Of a DNA stretch of 23,839 nt, positions 7,828 through 14,727 are shown in pieces. A program made the translations under genes and the position numbers. Within the stretch, counting starts at the first letter, position 1. Each line of letters opens with the position of its first letter. This DNA comes from a virus: positions 1 to 23,839 of IMG/VR virus record IMGVR_UViG_3300020478_000068; one strand, written 5' to 3'. The notes under the pieces are model-generated. The model was not told the origin of the DNA. It did no database searches and was given only the letters and a program-made list of their open reading frames with translations.

Positions 7828-9168
7828 ATGTTCAAAGCAGAACAATTGCAGGAAAAGTGGGCACCTATTCTAGAGCATAGTGAGATCGATGGTATCTCCG
7901 ATAAGTATAGAAAGGCTGTCACTTCCGTCCTGTTAGAAAACCAAGAAAAGTTCTTGAAGGAGGAGGCAGGTATTCTTAATGAAGCCGCTCCTACTATGAG
8001 TGCTGGAACTGGTGGTTTCGGTGGTTCAGCTACCGCAACTGGTCCTGTTGCTGGTTTCGACCCAGTTTTGATCTCGTTGATTCGTCGCTCAATGCCTAAG
8101 CTTATTGCTTATGACATTGCAGGTGTACAACCAATGACTGGTCCTACTGGATTGATCTTCGCAATGAGATCACGCTACACCAACCAGTCTGGTACAGAAG
8201 CATTCTTCAACGAAGCAGACTCCGAGTTCTCTGGAGAGAACGCTGCAAGCGATCTCGGACGTACTGCACAAGCAGGTAGCAACCCTGGTCTTCTTAACGA
8301 CTCTGGCTCATACACATACTCAGAAGGTATGCCAACAGCCGAGGCAGAAGCATTAGGTGATGCTGCTGGCAACCAGTTCGCTGAAATGGCATTCAGCATT
8401 GAGAAGGTAACAGTGACCGCTAAGTCACGTGCCCTCAAAGCTGAGTACAGTTTAGAACTGGCACAAGACCTTAAGGCAGTTCACGGTTTGGATGCCGAGT
8501 CTGAGCTTGCAAACATTCTATCAACTGAAGTCCTTGCTGAAATCAACAGGGAAGTTGTTAGATCTGTTTACAAGGTCGCTAGACCAGGTGCCCAGAACAA
8601 CACCGCAACTGCTGGAATTTTCGACCTAGACGTTGACTCCAACGGTAGATGGTCGGTTGAGAAATTCAAAGGTCTCCTATTCCAGATCGAAAGAGACATG
8701 AACGCAATCGGGCATGAAACTCGTCGCGGAAAGGGTAACATTCTCATCTGCTCTGCTGATGTAGCATCCGCCCTGTCCATGGCTGGAGTTCTCGATTACA
8801 CTCCTGCTCTTGCTCAAAATAGCAACCTGCTTCCTGATGACAATAGCAGCACTCTTGCTGGTACTCTGAATGGTCGCATCAAGGTCTATGTTGACCCATA
8901 CTCTGCAAACGTAAGTGATCGTCACTTCTACGTTGCTGGTTATAAGGGTTCTTCACCTTATGATGCTGGATTGTTCTACTGTCCTTACGTTCCTCTACAA
9001 ATGGTCAGAGCCGTAGGTCAGGACACCTTCCAACCAAAAATTGGATTCAAGACTCGTTATGGCATGATTGCTAACCCATTCGCCGAGGGAACAACTCAAG
9101 GCGGTGGCGATCTTGATCCTAACAAGAACCGCTACTATCGTCGTGTACTCGTTGACAACCTAATGTAA
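7828..9168 (+). CDS. 23: Major capsid protein gp23
   Basis: This is the HK97-fold hexamer subunit of the head. The 446-residue precursor is shorter than T4 gp23 (521) and typical of cyanophages. The N-terminal ~52 residues are a helical delta-like region. ILNE at 49-52 followed by AAPT fits a gp21 cleavage site, giving a mature N-terminus at Ala53. Typical capsid blocks follow: SLIRRSMPKLIAYDIAGVQPMTGPTGLIFAMRSRY near residues 88-122, a FAEMAFSIEKVTVTAKSRALKAEYSLELAQDLKAVHG region near 184-220, and a C-terminal MVRAVGQDTFQPKIGFKTRYG segment near 392-412. Ribosome site AAGAGGT is at 7811-7817. A strong terminator follows 25 bases after the stop, consistent with this being the most highly expressed gene of the module. 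Confidence 0.97.
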   Translation: MFKAEQLQEKWAPILEHSEIDGISDKYRKAVTSVLLENQEKFLKEEAGILNEAAPTMSAGTGGFGGSATATGPVAGFDPVLISLIRRSMPKLIAYDIAGVQPMTGPTGLIFAMRSRYTNQSGTEAFFNEADSEFSGENAASDLGRTAQAGSNPGLLNDSGSYTYSEGMPTAEAEALGDAAGNQFAEMAFSIEKVTVTAKSRALKAEYSLELAQDLKAVHGLDAESELANILSTEVLAEINREVVRSVYKVARPGAQNNTATAGIFDLDVDSNGRWSVEKFKGLLFQIERDMNAIGHETRRGKGNILICSADVASALSMAGVLDYTPALAQNSNLLPDDNSSTLAGTLNGRIKVYVDPYSANVSDRHFYVAGYKGSSPYDAGLFYCPYVPLQMVRAVGQDTFQPKIGFKTRYGMIANPFAEGTTQGGGDLDPNKNRYYRRVLVDNLM

Positions 9169-9192
9169 GCGAAACGACATATAGTTCTGTTA

Positions 9193-9219
9193 AGAGAGAC
9201 CCCACGGGGTCTCTTTTTT
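9193..9219 (+). terminator. Intrinsic terminator after gp23
   Basis: The hairpin has a perfect GAGACCC/GGGTCTC stem (9196-9202 with 9207-9213) around a CACG loop, extended by further A-T pairs, and is followed by six T bases at 9214-9219. It is a textbook Rho-independent terminator on the + strand. It closes the virion module before the small-gene/recombination region. Confidence 0.92.
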
Positions 9220-9230
9220 CATGCTATAAC

Positions 9231-9237
9231 ATAAATA
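9231..9237 (+). promoter_or_regulatory. Late-promoter-like box (ATAAATA) after the gp23 terminator
   Basis: CATAAATA is placed 12 bases beyond the terminator and ends 24 bases before the 54-residue gene start. The spacing matches the gp20 and gp67 boxes. It would restart late transcription after the terminator. Confidence 0.42.
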
Positions 9238-9261
9238 TTACATAGGATATGGTACCCTACC

Positions 9262-9426
9262 ATGAACGGAAGACTAGACAAAGTAAAGATGACTGCCAAG
9301 TTGATGCGCCTCAAAAACGAGGTCGCAGACAAGTGTGACAGAGGAGAGATGGGAGAGTGGGAGTGCGTAGGGGCCAATAGATACCTAAATAGGTCACTTG
9401 AAATACTAGACGAATATTGGCAGTAG
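9262..9426 (+). CDS. Conserved-type small protein between gp23 and gp3, unknown function
   Basis: This 54-residue ORF starts at the first ATG after the terminator and a late-type box. The protein begins MNGRLDKVKMTAKLMRLKNE, is mostly helical and charged, has two cysteines (residues 25 and 35), a GEWECVGANRYLNRSLEIL segment and ends in YWQ. It is not random in composition: a heptad-like arrangement of Leu/Met/Val in the first 22 residues suggests an amphipathic helix. No clear ribosome site is visible. T4-like cyanophages usually carry a short unnamed gene here, but I cannot assign a role. Its expression is probably late, given the promoter-like box. Confidence 0.6.
   Translation: MNGRLDKVKMTAKLMRLKNEVADKCDRGEMGEWECVGANRYLNRSLEILDEYWQ
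9385..9391 (+). promoter_or_regulatory. Late-promoter-like box (CTAAATA) inside the 54-residue gene
   Basis: CTAAATA is embedded in the 3' part of the small gene and ends 51 bases before the next start codon at 9443. It is farther from its gene than the other boxes, so it is a weaker candidate. Confidence 0.3.
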
Positions 9427-9442
9427 TGATATACTATGAGAC

Positions 9443-9769
9443 ATGACAGAAGAACAAATTCGCAAGGTGTCCTACACCAAAGTTGAGGTAGACGAGCTTA
9501 TTGCCGCTGCTGTAGCAGAGGCACATGAAGCGGATCGAATCATCATGGCAAAGCATAATAGGGACGCGACAATAATATCGATGATACTAGGGTTTATATG
9601 TTTAGCACTGTTTGTAGATGGGTTACTCAGAATTTTAGGTATCATTCCACCGTTTATGGATCTTGACGTCAACGTTATAGACGATATAATAGAGAAGGTA
9701 GAGGGTGATATGCTACCTCTACTACAGGAACAAGCAAAACGAATTCCAGGAGCAAACAGACTACTATGA
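9443..9769 (+). CDS. Single-pass membrane protein, unknown function
   Basis: This 108-residue protein has an N-terminal acidic/Ala-rich helix (about residues 1-35, including VDELIAAAVAEAHEAD), one clear membrane segment at about residues 44-68 (IISMILGFICLALFVDGLLRILGII), and an acidic C-terminal part ending in a basic amphipathic helix. It is not recognised as a named family. The stop overlaps the next start (ATGA). A late-type CTAAATA box lies 51 bases upstream. Given its position between capsid and tail-completion genes, it could be a minor virion or host-membrane protein, but this is inference from location only. Confidence 0.65.
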   Translation: MTEEQIRKVSYTKVEVDELIAAAVAEAHEADRIIMAKHNRDATIISMILGFICLALFVDGLLRILGIIPPFMDLDVNVIDDIIEKVEGDMLPLLQEQAKRIPGANRLL

Positions 9770-9990
9770 CACACACCTATTCAGGAACAGAATTAAAGGT
9801 TGGTGAAGATCTCACAGATGAGACAATGAAATTACGTCAAGATGCACTTGCAATTCTCCTTAAAAAATTTGGTAATGGAGACTATGGCACACAGTCCATC
9901 TACAAGTGTGCTGATGAGTGGTGCAGGAAACAGCACACTACTTCAGGTATAGTTGATTACTACAAGGCTTACTTCGCATCCGCTAAATAA
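9766..9990 (+). CDS. Small helical protein, unknown function
   Basis: This 74-residue protein contains DETMKLRQDALAILLKKFGNGDYGTQSIYKCADEWC near its middle and ends in YYKAYFASAK. It looks soluble and helical, with two cysteines (about residues 48 and 53). It begins in an ATGA overlap with the membrane protein gene upstream, so the two are probably cotranslated. Its last codons and stop contain the CTAAATA box that serves the following tail gene. No family is recognised. Confidence 0.62.
   Translation: MTHTYSGTELKVGEDLTDETMKLRQDALAILLKKFGNGDYGTQSIYKCADEWCRKQHTTSGIVDYYKAYFASAK
9983..9989 (+). promoter_or_regulatory. Late-promoter-like box (CTAAATA) upstream of the gp3-position gene
   Basis: CTAAATA overlaps the end of the upstream gene, including most of its stop codon, and ends 22 bases before the start at 10012. 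This spacing agrees with the gp20 and gp67 boxes. Confidence 0.43.
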
Positions 9991-10011
9991 TACGGAGACC
10001 TGCGTGAGCTA

Positions 10012-10581
10012 ATGGGTACTGCTTGGAAACAACAAATAGCAAATAAGAACTTTCTATCCCCGATAGGGTTCCGATTTGTGCTGGCAAAATATCCTAAGGT
10101 TGCTTACCTTTCGCAGTCTGCAAATATACCTGCCATGAATCTAGGTGTAATGCAACAACCAACATACTATGGTCGTTCAATTCCTAGTGATGGAAATATA
10201 ACCTATGATCCATTTAATCTACAATTTATTGTAGATGAAGATATTGAGAACTATTTGATTTTACATAACTGGCTCAGAGGTTTAGGTGTTCCTGATAACT
10301 TCAAGGAACGTAGAGAATTTATGGCAGCGCAAAGGAATCTAACTGCAGGTACAGATGGATCTGAGAGTAGATTTGCTGATGCAACCTTAACAGTATTGAA
10401 TTCTAATTTTAAATCTAACTTCCAAGTAGTATTTTATGATATACTACCTGTATCTCTCAGTGCATTGGACTTTAATGCAACTGTAGATGGCACAGAATAT
10501 GCAGCAGCATCAGTGACATTTAATTACAGATCATATGAGATCCAAAAACTAGAGGGAGCACGTGATAAACAACTGAAATAA
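10012..10581 (+). CDS. 3: Tail-tube-fold tail completion protein (gp3 position)
   Basis: This 189-residue protein has the layout of a phage tail-tube/terminator fold: RFVLAKYPKVAYLSQSANIPAMNLG (compare the LPA segment of gp19), then a RSIPSDGNITYDPFNLQFIVDED block corresponding to the gp19 AGDRTF-WTVTV-ND block, a helix (NYLILHNWLRGLG), and a C-terminal FYDILPVSLSALDFN...ASVTFNYRSYEI set of strands. In T4-like cyanophages the gene between gp23 and uvsY is usually called gp3, the hexameric cap that ends the tail tube. The name rests on position plus fold. A gp19 paralogue or gp54-like protein is the alternative. A late-type box lies 22 bases upstream. The stop overlaps the uvsY start (TAATG). 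Confidence 0.7.
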   Translation: MGTAWKQQIANKNFLSPIGFRFVLAKYPKVAYLSQSANIPAMNLGVMQQPTYYGRSIPSDGNITYDPFNLQFIVDEDIENYLILHNWLRGLGVPDNFKERREFMAAQRNLTAGTDGSESRFADATLTVLNSNFKSNFQVVFYDILPVSLSALDFNATVDGTEYAAASVTFNYRSYEIQKLEGARDKQLK

Positions 10582-11015
10582 TGGCTATATTAAATCTTGA
10601 ACGCATCCAAGAGCAGTGGGCTGAGGATGCTCCTTTGGATGAACATGATTTGGTTAATCAAGCAATGGCTGTCCCTGGTTTACACCAGAGATGGATGACG
10701 TATTACAGTACGTTTAAGTTAATGCATAGTGATGCTACTGCTAGGATGAGTCGTGTCACTAAAGATAAGTTCGAGTATTATGCTGGTAAAGCACCAGCAG
10801 CAGTTTATAAGGAAAAACCATTTGACCACAAACTTTTAAAGAGTGATCTGGATAAGTATGTCTATGCTGACGATGAGTGGATTAAAGCAAGACAGAAGAT
10901 AGATTACTTGGAGACTTGCCTCTACTACATAGAAGGTGTTCTCAGACAGATATCCAATCGTGGGTATACTATCAAGAATGTCATTGATTTGAGGAAGTTT
11001 GAAGCAGGTTTCTAA
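10581..11015 (+). CDS. uvsY: UvsY recombination mediator
   Basis: UvsY loads the UvsX recombinase onto single-stranded DNA coated with gp32, promoting recombination-dependent replication and repair. The length of 144 residues is close to T4 UvsY (137). Matching features are the YSTFKLMHSDATARMSRVTKDKFEYYAGKAP segment near residues 42-72 (the KARLDYYSG region of T4 UvsY) and the C-terminal block LYYIEGVLRQISNRGYTIKNVIDLRKFEAGF, which mirrors the IKSRGFAIKHIQDMRAFEAG end of the T4 protein. It overlaps the tail gene before it and uvsW after it by single bases (TAATG), so it is probably translated by coupling. No separate promoter is evident; it may be read from the late box near 9983 or from farther upstream. 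Confidence 0.9.
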   Translation: MAILNLERIQEQWAEDAPLDEHDLVNQAMAVPGLHQRWMTYYSTFKLMHSDATARMSRVTKDKFEYYAGKAPAAVYKEKPFDHKLLKSDLDKYVYADDEWIKARQKIDYLETCLYYIEGVLRQISNRGYTIKNVIDLRKFEAGF

Positions 11016-12472
11016 TGACCGTTATTCGTAAGAAGAATGAAGTTTATATTAAAGTCAATGCTGAACCCCATGTCCACCAGGAATTAGCAGATCACTTCTG
11101 CTTTGACGTGCCTGGTGCTAAGTACATGCCTCATTATAAGTCGCATGTATGGGATGGTAAGATCCGTTTGTATTCTCCTGCTACTGGAGAGATATATGCG
11201 GGTCTTTTTGATTATGTAACTGACTTCCTAAAGGAGAAAGGTTACATCTATAATATAGAATGTGATGAAAATTACGGTATACCGAACGCAAAGGAGGATT
11301 ATGTCACCCCTGAAGGAATTGCGGGCTTTGTTAGAGATCTGGATCTCCCTTTCAAAATCAGAGATTACCAACTCAGAGCAGTATTCTCAGCGATTAAAAA
11401 CAATCGCCAGCTTTTATTATCCCCCACGGGATCTGGAAAGTCCTTAATCATCTACTGTCTGGTAAGATGGCATAGGAATGTTGGTAGAGAAGTACTAATT
11501 ATCGTACCTACCACCAGTCTTGTAGAACAAATGACCAAAGACTTTCAGAAATATGGATGGAACGCTAATGAAGTTCACAAAATCATGGCTGGTGCAGACA
11601 AGTTTGACCCTGCTCCAGTCGTTATTAGTACTTGGCAGAGCATTTATAAGCAATCCCGTAAGTACTTTCGACGTTTTGATGTCATTATCGGGGATGAAGC
11701 ACATCTGTATAAGGCTAAATCGCTCACGGGCATCTTAAATAAGTGTCATGATGCAAGATATCGCATAGGTCTCACTGGTACTCTCGATGGTATGAAGACA
11801 CATCAGTTAGTACTAGAGGGATTGTTTGGTAGGTGTAAACAGGTGACAAAAACTGCGGATTTAATGGCAGCAGGTACCCTAGCACCCCTAAAAGTGCGCT
11901 GTTTATTGCTTAAACATGGGTATGTACCCTTCGATAACTACCAACAAGAGATGGATTGGATAGTTTCGAACCCTAGAAGGAATAAATTCATAGTAAAACT
12001 TGCGGATGACCTCACTGGAAACACGCTAATCCTCTTTAATTACGTGGAAAAACACGGTCAACCGCTTTTTGATGTGCTAAATAACTATGTTAAAGAAAAT
12101 CGAAAGATTTTCTATATTCATGGCGGTGTTGAAGCATCCGAACGTGAGCAAGTACGTGAACTCTGTGAATCAGAAAACAATGCTATAATACTTGCATCCT
12201 ATGGAACATTTTCTACAGGCATAAACATACGGAATCTTCACAACGTAATCTTTGCGTCCCCTTCAAAGTCTCGTATTAGAAACCTCCAATCAATCGGAAG
12301 AGTTTTGCGTAAAGGTGATAACAAATCACAGGCAGTGTTGTATGATATTGCAGATGATTGTTCTAGAGGATCCACTCAAAACTATACTCTCCGACACTTG
12401 GTTGAAAGGATCAAGATATATACGGAAGAAAAGTTTAATTATGAGGTCACTAAGATTAAATTTAAAACATGA
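11015..12472 (+). CDS. uvsW: UvsW RNA-DNA / Holliday junction helicase
   Basis: UvsW is a superfamily 2 helicase that unwinds R-loops and branched DNA and switches replication from origin-dependent to recombination-dependent mode. The 485-residue length is close to T4 UvsW (~500). Visible motifs are the Q-like region IRDYQLRA near 116-122, Walker A SPTGSGKS at 136-143, motif Ia IIVPTTSLVEQ near 162-172, DEAH at 227-230, motif III GLTGT near 252-256, and motif VI QSIGRVLRKGDNKSQ near 425-440. The N-terminal ~110 residues form the small UvsW-specific DNA-binding domain (VWDGKIRLYSPATGEI near 45-60). It starts in a TAATG overlap with uvsY and ends in an ATGA overlap with the next gene. Confidence 0.95.
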   Translation: MTVIRKKNEVYIKVNAEPHVHQELADHFCFDVPGAKYMPHYKSHVWDGKIRLYSPATGEIYAGLFDYVTDFLKEKGYIYNIECDENYGIPNAKEDYVTPEGIAGFVRDLDLPFKIRDYQLRAVFSAIKNNRQLLLSPTGSGKSLIIYCLVRWHRNVGREVLIIVPTTSLVEQMTKDFQKYGWNANEVHKIMAGADKFDPAPVVISTWQSIYKQSRKYFRRFDVIIGDEAHLYKAKSLTGILNKCHDARYRIGLTGTLDGMKTHQLVLEGLFGRCKQVTKTADLMAAGTLAPLKVRCLLLKHGYVPFDNYQQEMDWIVSNPRRNKFIVKLADDLTGNTLILFNYVEKHGQPLFDVLNNYVKENRKIFYIHGGVEASEREQVRELCESENNAIILASYGTFSTGINIRNLHNVIFASPSKSRIRNLQSIGRVLRKGDNKSQAVLYDIADDCSRGSTQNYTLRHLVERIKIYTEEKFNYEVTKIKFKT

Positions 12473-12918
12473 TCAGTTACATACAACACGATAAAGAATT
12501 TTATGGAGTCCTAAAACTCTCAAGTGGGGATGATGTGATTGGAACAATGATTTGTACAGAAGATTTGGATGAATCCAACAGAGGTACAACCATCATATTC
12601 ATTAGTAATCCCGCTAAGATGAAGCAGGTAGAGATTAATCAACCAGACAAGCAAGGTGTGGGTGTTGGACTTATCAAGTGGCAGTTCTTTTCAGAAGAAG
12701 AGTTCTATGTGGTATCTGAAAAGGATGTGATATCTATTGCTCCCCTGAGTCGGCAAGGAATACAAGCTTATCGACAATGGTTAAAGCAAGATTTTGGTAT
12801 AGAAGAAATAGAAGGGGGTCGTCCGATCAAACCTGACATGGGTTCTCGCGGAAAGGTGAGTACTGCTAGGGTTTTATTGGAGAAATTGTTTAATGCACCA
12901 CCTCATATTAAGAAATAA
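12469..12918 (+). CDS. Unknown protein with possible Lsm/SH3-like N-terminus
   Basis: This 149-residue protein begins with a strand-rich segment, FYGVLKLSSGDDVIGTMICTEDLDES...TTIIFISNPAKM, which has the look of an Sm/Lsm-like small beta barrel. It then has an aromatic segment KWQFFSEEEFYVVSEKDVISIAPLS near 64-88, a helical QAYRQWLKQDFGIEE part and a basic tail. The Lsm resemblance is by eye and unproven. It is joined to uvsW by an ATGA overlap, and a 41-base gap with a strong sigma-70 promoter separates it from gp55. Its place between uvsW and gp55 is common in T4-like cyanophages; the role is unknown. Confidence 0.7.
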   Translation: MISYIQHDKEFYGVLKLSSGDDVIGTMICTEDLDESNRGTTIIFISNPAKMKQVEINQPDKQGVGVGLIKWQFFSEEEFYVVSEKDVISIAPLSRQGIQAYRQWLKQDFGIEEIEGGRPIKPDMGSRGKVSTARVLLEKLFNAPPHIKK

Positions 12919-12921
12919 TAC

Positions 12922-12950
12922 TTGACAATTCGTCTTTAGGAAGGTATTAT
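12922..12950 (+). promoter_or_regulatory. Near-consensus sigma-70 promoter for gp55
   Basis: TTGACA at 12922-12927, a 17-base spacer, then TATTAT at 12945-12950 (one mismatch to TATAAT) form an almost ideal host sigma-70 promoter. Transcription would start near 12957-12960, just before the candidate gp55 start codons. This fits early/middle expression of the late sigma factor by host RNA polymerase. Confidence 0.7.
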
Positions 12951-12952
12951 TA

Positions 12953-12994
12953 ATGGTAGGTGCAAGTTATACCTATGGCATTAATGGCTCCTAA
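12953..12994 (+). other. Candidate 13-codon upstream ORF overlapping the gp55 start
   Basis: ATG at 12953 has an ideal ribosome site (AGGAAGG, 12938-12944, 8-base spacing) and encodes a 13-residue peptide, MVGASYTYGINGS. Its stop at 12992-12994 lies just inside gp55, past the ATG at 12984. On transcripts reading through from uvsW it could couple translation into gp55. On transcripts from the sigma-70 promoter at 12922 it would be missing. It may also be chance. Confidence 0.3.
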
Positions 12995-13451
12995 GAAGAA
13001 ACAACATTACGTTGACAATAAAAAGTTTTTAGAAGAGCTTGTGAAGTATCGCAAGCGAGTTCATACAGCTCGAGAAAGGGGTCTTAAGAAGCCACGTATT
13101 ACTGAGTATATTGGAGAGTGCTTTCTAAAAATTGCAACCCATCTATCATACCGTCCTAACTTTATAAATTATATGTACAAAGAGGACATGATAGGTGATG
13201 GGATAGAGAACTGTGTCCAATATATCGATAATTTTGATCCTGCTAAGTCCAGCAACCCATTTGCATATTTCACCCAGATAGTGTACTATGCATATCTCCG
13301 TAGAATTTCCAAGGAGAAGAGGCAAATGGACATCAAGGACAAATTGATTGAGAAGAAGGGTTTTGATGAGGTGTTTCACTCTGATGGGGATCATAGTCAT
13401 GCTGACATGAATTCCATCAAGTACCGTATCGAAACCAATATGCGCGGCTGA
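12975..13451 (+). CDS. 55: Late-transcription sigma factor gp55
   Basis: This small divergent sigma-70 family protein redirects host RNA polymerase to late promoters with a TATAAATA-type -10 element. The protein is 158 residues from this start; T4 gp55 is 185. Shared pattern: QHYVDNKKFLEELVKY at the N-terminus, then MIGDGIENCVQYIDNFDPAKSSNPFAYFTQIVYYAYLRRISKEKRQ near 70-115, which matches the T4 block IADGIEASIKGLHNFD...[23 protein letters not shown] (region 2 core). Start choice is uncertain: GTG 12960, ATG 12975 and ATG 12984 are in frame and none has a strong ribosome site. A near-consensus sigma-70 promoter lies just upstream. The C-terminus ends in basic residues without the hydrophobic clamp-binding tail of T4 gp55. 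It overlaps gp47 by one base. Confidence 0.9.
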   Translation: MALMAPKKKQHYVDNKKFLEELVKYRKRVHTARERGLKKPRITEYIGECFLKIATHLSYRPNFINYMYKEDMIGDGIENCVQYIDNFDPAKSSNPFAYFTQIVYYAYLRRISKEKRQMDIKDKLIEKKGFDEVFHSDGDHSHADMNSIKYRIETNMRG

Positions 13452-14470
13452 TGAAGATATTACTCATAACTGATCAGCACTTTGGTGTCCGTAACGATAA
13501 CCAAGTGTTTATCGATAAGTATCGGAAATTTTATAAGAAAATATTGATTCCGTTTATCGATAAGTATAAGATCACCAATGTGATATGTCTTGGTGACACT
13601 TTCGATAAGAGGAAAAGCATTAACTACAACTCCTTAGAAGCAGCAAAGGAGATGTGGTTCGATCCATTGCGTGAGCGTGACATCCACATGGACATGCTCG
13701 TTGGTAATCATGACATATATTATAAGAACACTCTCAGAATTAATTCACCCAGTCTACTTCTTAGCGAGTATGAGAATATTTCTGTTATCGACCACCCTTG
13801 TGAACTATCTTATGATGGTGTCCCTATTTGTCTTGTCCCTTGGATATGTGATGAGAACCGCGAAGAAACGAGACGAGTTATTGAGTCAAGCGTGGCTGAT
13901 ATATGTCTGGGCCATCTTGAGCTTAATGGTTTTGAGAGTGTTCCAGGCTATTTCATGGAGCACGGTGACGACCCAGGAATCTTCAACAAGTTTGATTTGG
14001 TCTGCACTGGGCATTACCACATGAAATCTAACAAAGGTAATGTACATTACCTAGGTAACCCGTACCAATTATACTGGGGTGATTACGGTCAGAAACGTGG
14101 GTTTCATGTAATAAATACTGATAGTAAAAAACTTTCATTCTTCCACAATCCATACGATACTTTCGTAAAGATATACTATAATGATACTAAACCTATACCT
14201 TTACCATCATTGGATGGATCATTCGTTAAGGTTATAGTAGAGAAGAAGTCAGACCAAGGAATATTTGATACTATAATTCAACAGTTACAGAATTTAGGTG
14301 CCGCTGACCTTAAAATTATTGAAGATTTGACAGTCGATTTGGATGATGTAGACGACGCAATAGAGACAGAGGATACACTGACTACTTTAGAAAGATGCGT
14401 TGCAGATTTAGACAACAAAGATGATATATTTGCTATACTTAAATCATTATATCTGGAGGCTCAACGATAA
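13451..14470 (+). CDS. 47: Recombination endonuclease subunit gp47 (Mre11/SbcD family)
   Basis: This is the nuclease subunit of the gp46/gp47 complex, which resects double-strand ends to create 3' tails for UvsX/UvsY recombination. The 339-residue length equals that of T4 gp47. Calcineurin-like metallophosphoesterase motifs are all present: Asp8-x-His10 (DQH), GDTFD with Asp49, GNHD at 85-88, a later GHLELNG segment, and GHYH with His188/His190. The C-terminal part is acidic with a LDDVDDAIE segment. It starts in a TGATG overlap with gp55 and overlaps the next gene by one base (TAATG), so gp55-47-orf-46 form one transcription unit probably driven by the promoter at 12922. Confidence 0.95.
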   Translation: MKILLITDQHFGVRNDNQVFIDKYRKFYKKILIPFIDKYKITNVICLGDTFDKRKSINYNSLEAAKEMWFDPLRERDIHMDMLVGNHDIYYKNTLRINSPSLLLSEYENISVIDHPCELSYDGVPICLVPWICDENREETRRVIESSVADICLGHLELNGFESVPGYFMEHGDDPGIFNKFDLVCTGHYHMKSNKGNVHYLGNPYQLYWGDYGQKRGFHVINTDSKKLSFFHNPYDTFVKIYYNDTKPIPLPSLDGSFVKVIVEKKSDQGIFDTIIQQLQNLGAADLKIIEDLTVDLDDVDDAIETEDTLTTLERCVADLDNKDDIFAILKSLYLEAQR

Positions 14471-14727
14471 TGTATGTACTGACTGACATAGAGACAGGTG
14501 GTGTCTATGCTGTTAATGATACATCAACTGGATCTCGTGTTGTTACGATGTTTATTGACAAAGATGATGCTACGAGGTATCATGGACTCCTTATGTCTAA
14601 TGGGTTTAAACGTGACCTAGAAGTTAACGAGATTGAACCTGAAACAGTAAGAGATAACTGTAGTCAATACGGTTATGAGTATACTGTTATTACTCCTGAT
14701 GATTTGGTTGTGCCTCCTACAGAATGA
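14470..14727 (+). CDS. Small DUF3110-like protein between gp47 and gp46
   Basis: This 85-residue protein has the pattern MYVLTD...GGVYAVND...VVTMFIDKDDATRYHGLLMSNGF...VNEIEPETVRDNCSQYGYEYTVI. It resembles the cyanobacterial/chloroplast DUF3110 domain: an N-terminal strand, a V-MF-D-DDA-RY core near residues 24-37, then a C-x-x-x-GYE motif near 60-67. The resemblance is from memory of the family pattern and was not searched. It is wedged between the two nuclease subunits with overlaps at both ends (TAATG and ATGA), so it will be made in step with them. A role as a modulator of gp46/47 or a captured host protein is possible; no biochemical function is known to me. Confidence 0.75.
   Translation: MYVLTDIETGGVYAVNDTSTGSRVVTMFIDKDDATRYHGLLMSNGFKRDLEVNEIEPETVRDNCSQYGYEYTVITPDDLVVPPTE

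Noticed and set aside
9152-9185. TTGACA near the end of gp23 with TATAGT downstream
   Set aside because: Spacer is about 22 bases, too long for a sigma-70 promoter, and the terminator follows directly.
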